A stretch of 64,000 nucleotides of DNA from Microbacterium helvum (GTDB lineage: Bacteria > Actinomycetota > Actinomycetes > Actinomycetales > Microbacteriaceae): assembly GCF_014779795.1 (NCBI RefSeq), contig NZ_JACXZS010000002.1, positions 372,001 through 436,000 on the forward strand, read 5' to 3'. The translations under genes were made by a program, and so were the position numbers. This document shows positions 63,307 through 64,000 of this stretch, in pieces. Every line of letters starts with the position of its first letter. Positions within the stretch are counted from its first letter, which is position 1. The notes under the pieces are model-generated. The model saw only the letters and a program-made list of their open reading frames with translations. It did not search any database and was not told where the DNA came from.

Positions 63307-64000
63307 CTTGGAGGCTTTCCCTTCGACGTCGCCCGACAGGGCGGCGATGAACGCCTCCTGCGGAACCTCCACGCGTCCGACCATCTTCATGCGCTTCTTG
63401 CCTTCCTTCTGCTTCTCCAGCAGCTTGCGCTTGCGCGTGATGTCACCGCCGTAGCACTTGGCGAGGACGTCCTTGCGCATGGCGCGGATGTTCTCACGCG
63501 CGATGATGCGGGCGCCGATCGCCGCCTGGATCGGGACCTCGAACTGCTGACGCGGGATGAGCTTGCGCAGGCGTTCGGTCATCATCGTGCCGTACGCGTA
63601 CGCCTTCTCGCGGTGCACGATCGAGCTGAACGCGTCGACCTTGTCGCCCTGCAGCAGGATGTCGACCTTCACGAGGTCCGACTCCTGGCTGCCCGAGGGC
63701 TCGTAGTCCAGGCTCGCGTAGCCCTGGGTGCGCGACTTGAGCTGATCGAAGAAGTCGAACACGATCTCACCCAGGGGCATGTTGTAGCGCAGTTCCACGC
63801 GCTCCTCGCTGAAGTACTCCATGCCCAGCAGCTGGCCGCGCCGCGACTGGCACAGCTCCATGACGGTGCCGACATAGTCCTTGGGCAGCAGGATCGCAGC
63901 CTTGACCATGGGCTCGGACACCGAGGCCACGCGGCCGTCGGGATACTCGCTGGGATTCGTGACGGTCACGTGCTCGCCGGTGTCCGTCGTGACCTCGTAG
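63304..64000 (-). CDS. lepA: Elongation factor 4 (LepA), C-terminal part
   Basis: Ribosomal back-translocase GTPase. Only the last 232 residues are in the window; the GTPase domain lies beyond the right edge. The visible part has [22 protein letters not shown] and [20 protein letters not shown] (EF-G V-like domain), and the LepA-specific C-terminal domain with [26 protein letters not shown]. Stop at 63304. Confidence 0.96.
   Translation of the reverse strand, partial: YEVTTDTGEHVTVTNPSEYPDGRVASVSEPMVKAAILLPKDYVGTVMELCQSRRGQLLGMEYFSEERVELRYNMPLGEIVFDFFDQLKSRTQGYASLDYEPSGSQESDLVKVDILLQGDKVDAFSSIVHREKAYAYGTMMTERLRKLIPRQQFEVPIQAAIGARIIARENIRAMRKDVLAKCYGGDITRKRKLLEKQKEGKKRMKMVGRVEVPQEAFIAALSGDVEGKASK

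Overview
This 64 kb window is chromosomal core sequence from a high-GC actinobacterium. Gene order, protein families and codon use point to Microbacteriaceae, most likely Microbacterium or a close relative (inference; no 16S gene is present). I see no insertion sequence, prophage, integrase or CRISPR array. Almost everything is housekeeping, packed in short operons. In at least 18 genes and one leader ORF, a -10-like hexamer lies 6 to 9 bases before the start codon, which suggests widespread leaderless transcription.

Layout. 1-2584 (minus): start of an unidentified gene, primary sigma factor SigA and a PAC2 protein. 2669-7340 (plus): leucyl aminopeptidase, dihydrolipoyl dehydrogenase (E3) and a two-lipoyl-domain acyltransferase (E2). 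7352-9991: three membrane proteins. 10124-16793: nitrogen assimilation, with glnA behind a GlnR-type box, a lysozyme-like membrane protein, glnE and a second glutamine synthetase. 16853-20873: small SPOR-type protein, polyphosphate glucokinase, RNase P RNA, a family A DNA polymerase without 5'-3' nuclease and a zinc-ribbon coiled-coil protein. 20961-22573: APC permease and tRNA-Val. 22715-30348: aceE, a PucR-type regulator resembling Streptomyces FasR, then fabD-fabH-acpP-fabF, linking acetyl-CoA supply to fatty acid synthesis.

30518-36103 is the most accessory-looking part: DUF3145, a predicted Fe(II)/2-oxoglutarate dioxygenase behind a DtxR-like iron box, a divergent fused GmrSD-type (DUF262-DUF1524) nuclease, and a PTS EIICBA permease. 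36270-41031: tRNA-Met, a DMT transporter, peptide deformylase, a DUF6153-DUF305 pair behind a CsoR-like copper operator, a membrane protein, tRNA-Asn and a lone ABC ATPase.

41110-45480 (minus): dusB-dgt-dnaG. 45541-48888: thiol peroxidase, DsbA-like oxidoreductase, a YrhK-like membrane protein and glutamate decarboxylase. 49009-51324: recO-uppS and a TRIC-type channel. 51395-53302: leuA behind a 17-residue leader peptide with four consecutive Leu codons and an attenuator hairpin. 54064-58261 (minus): HIT-phoH-ybeY-CorC-era, chained by overlapping start and stop codons. 58323-61269 (minus): hrcA-dnaJ-rsmE under a CIRCE operator. 61412-64000 (minus): lepA (cut by the window edge), DUF1990 and hemW.

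The likeliest little-described biology is the orphan GmrSD-type nuclease divergent from an iron-box dioxygenase. The regulatory layer is also of interest: leaderless promoters, the leucine attenuator, the copper and iron operators, the fabD-upstream tandem repeat and long perfect hairpins at gene ends.
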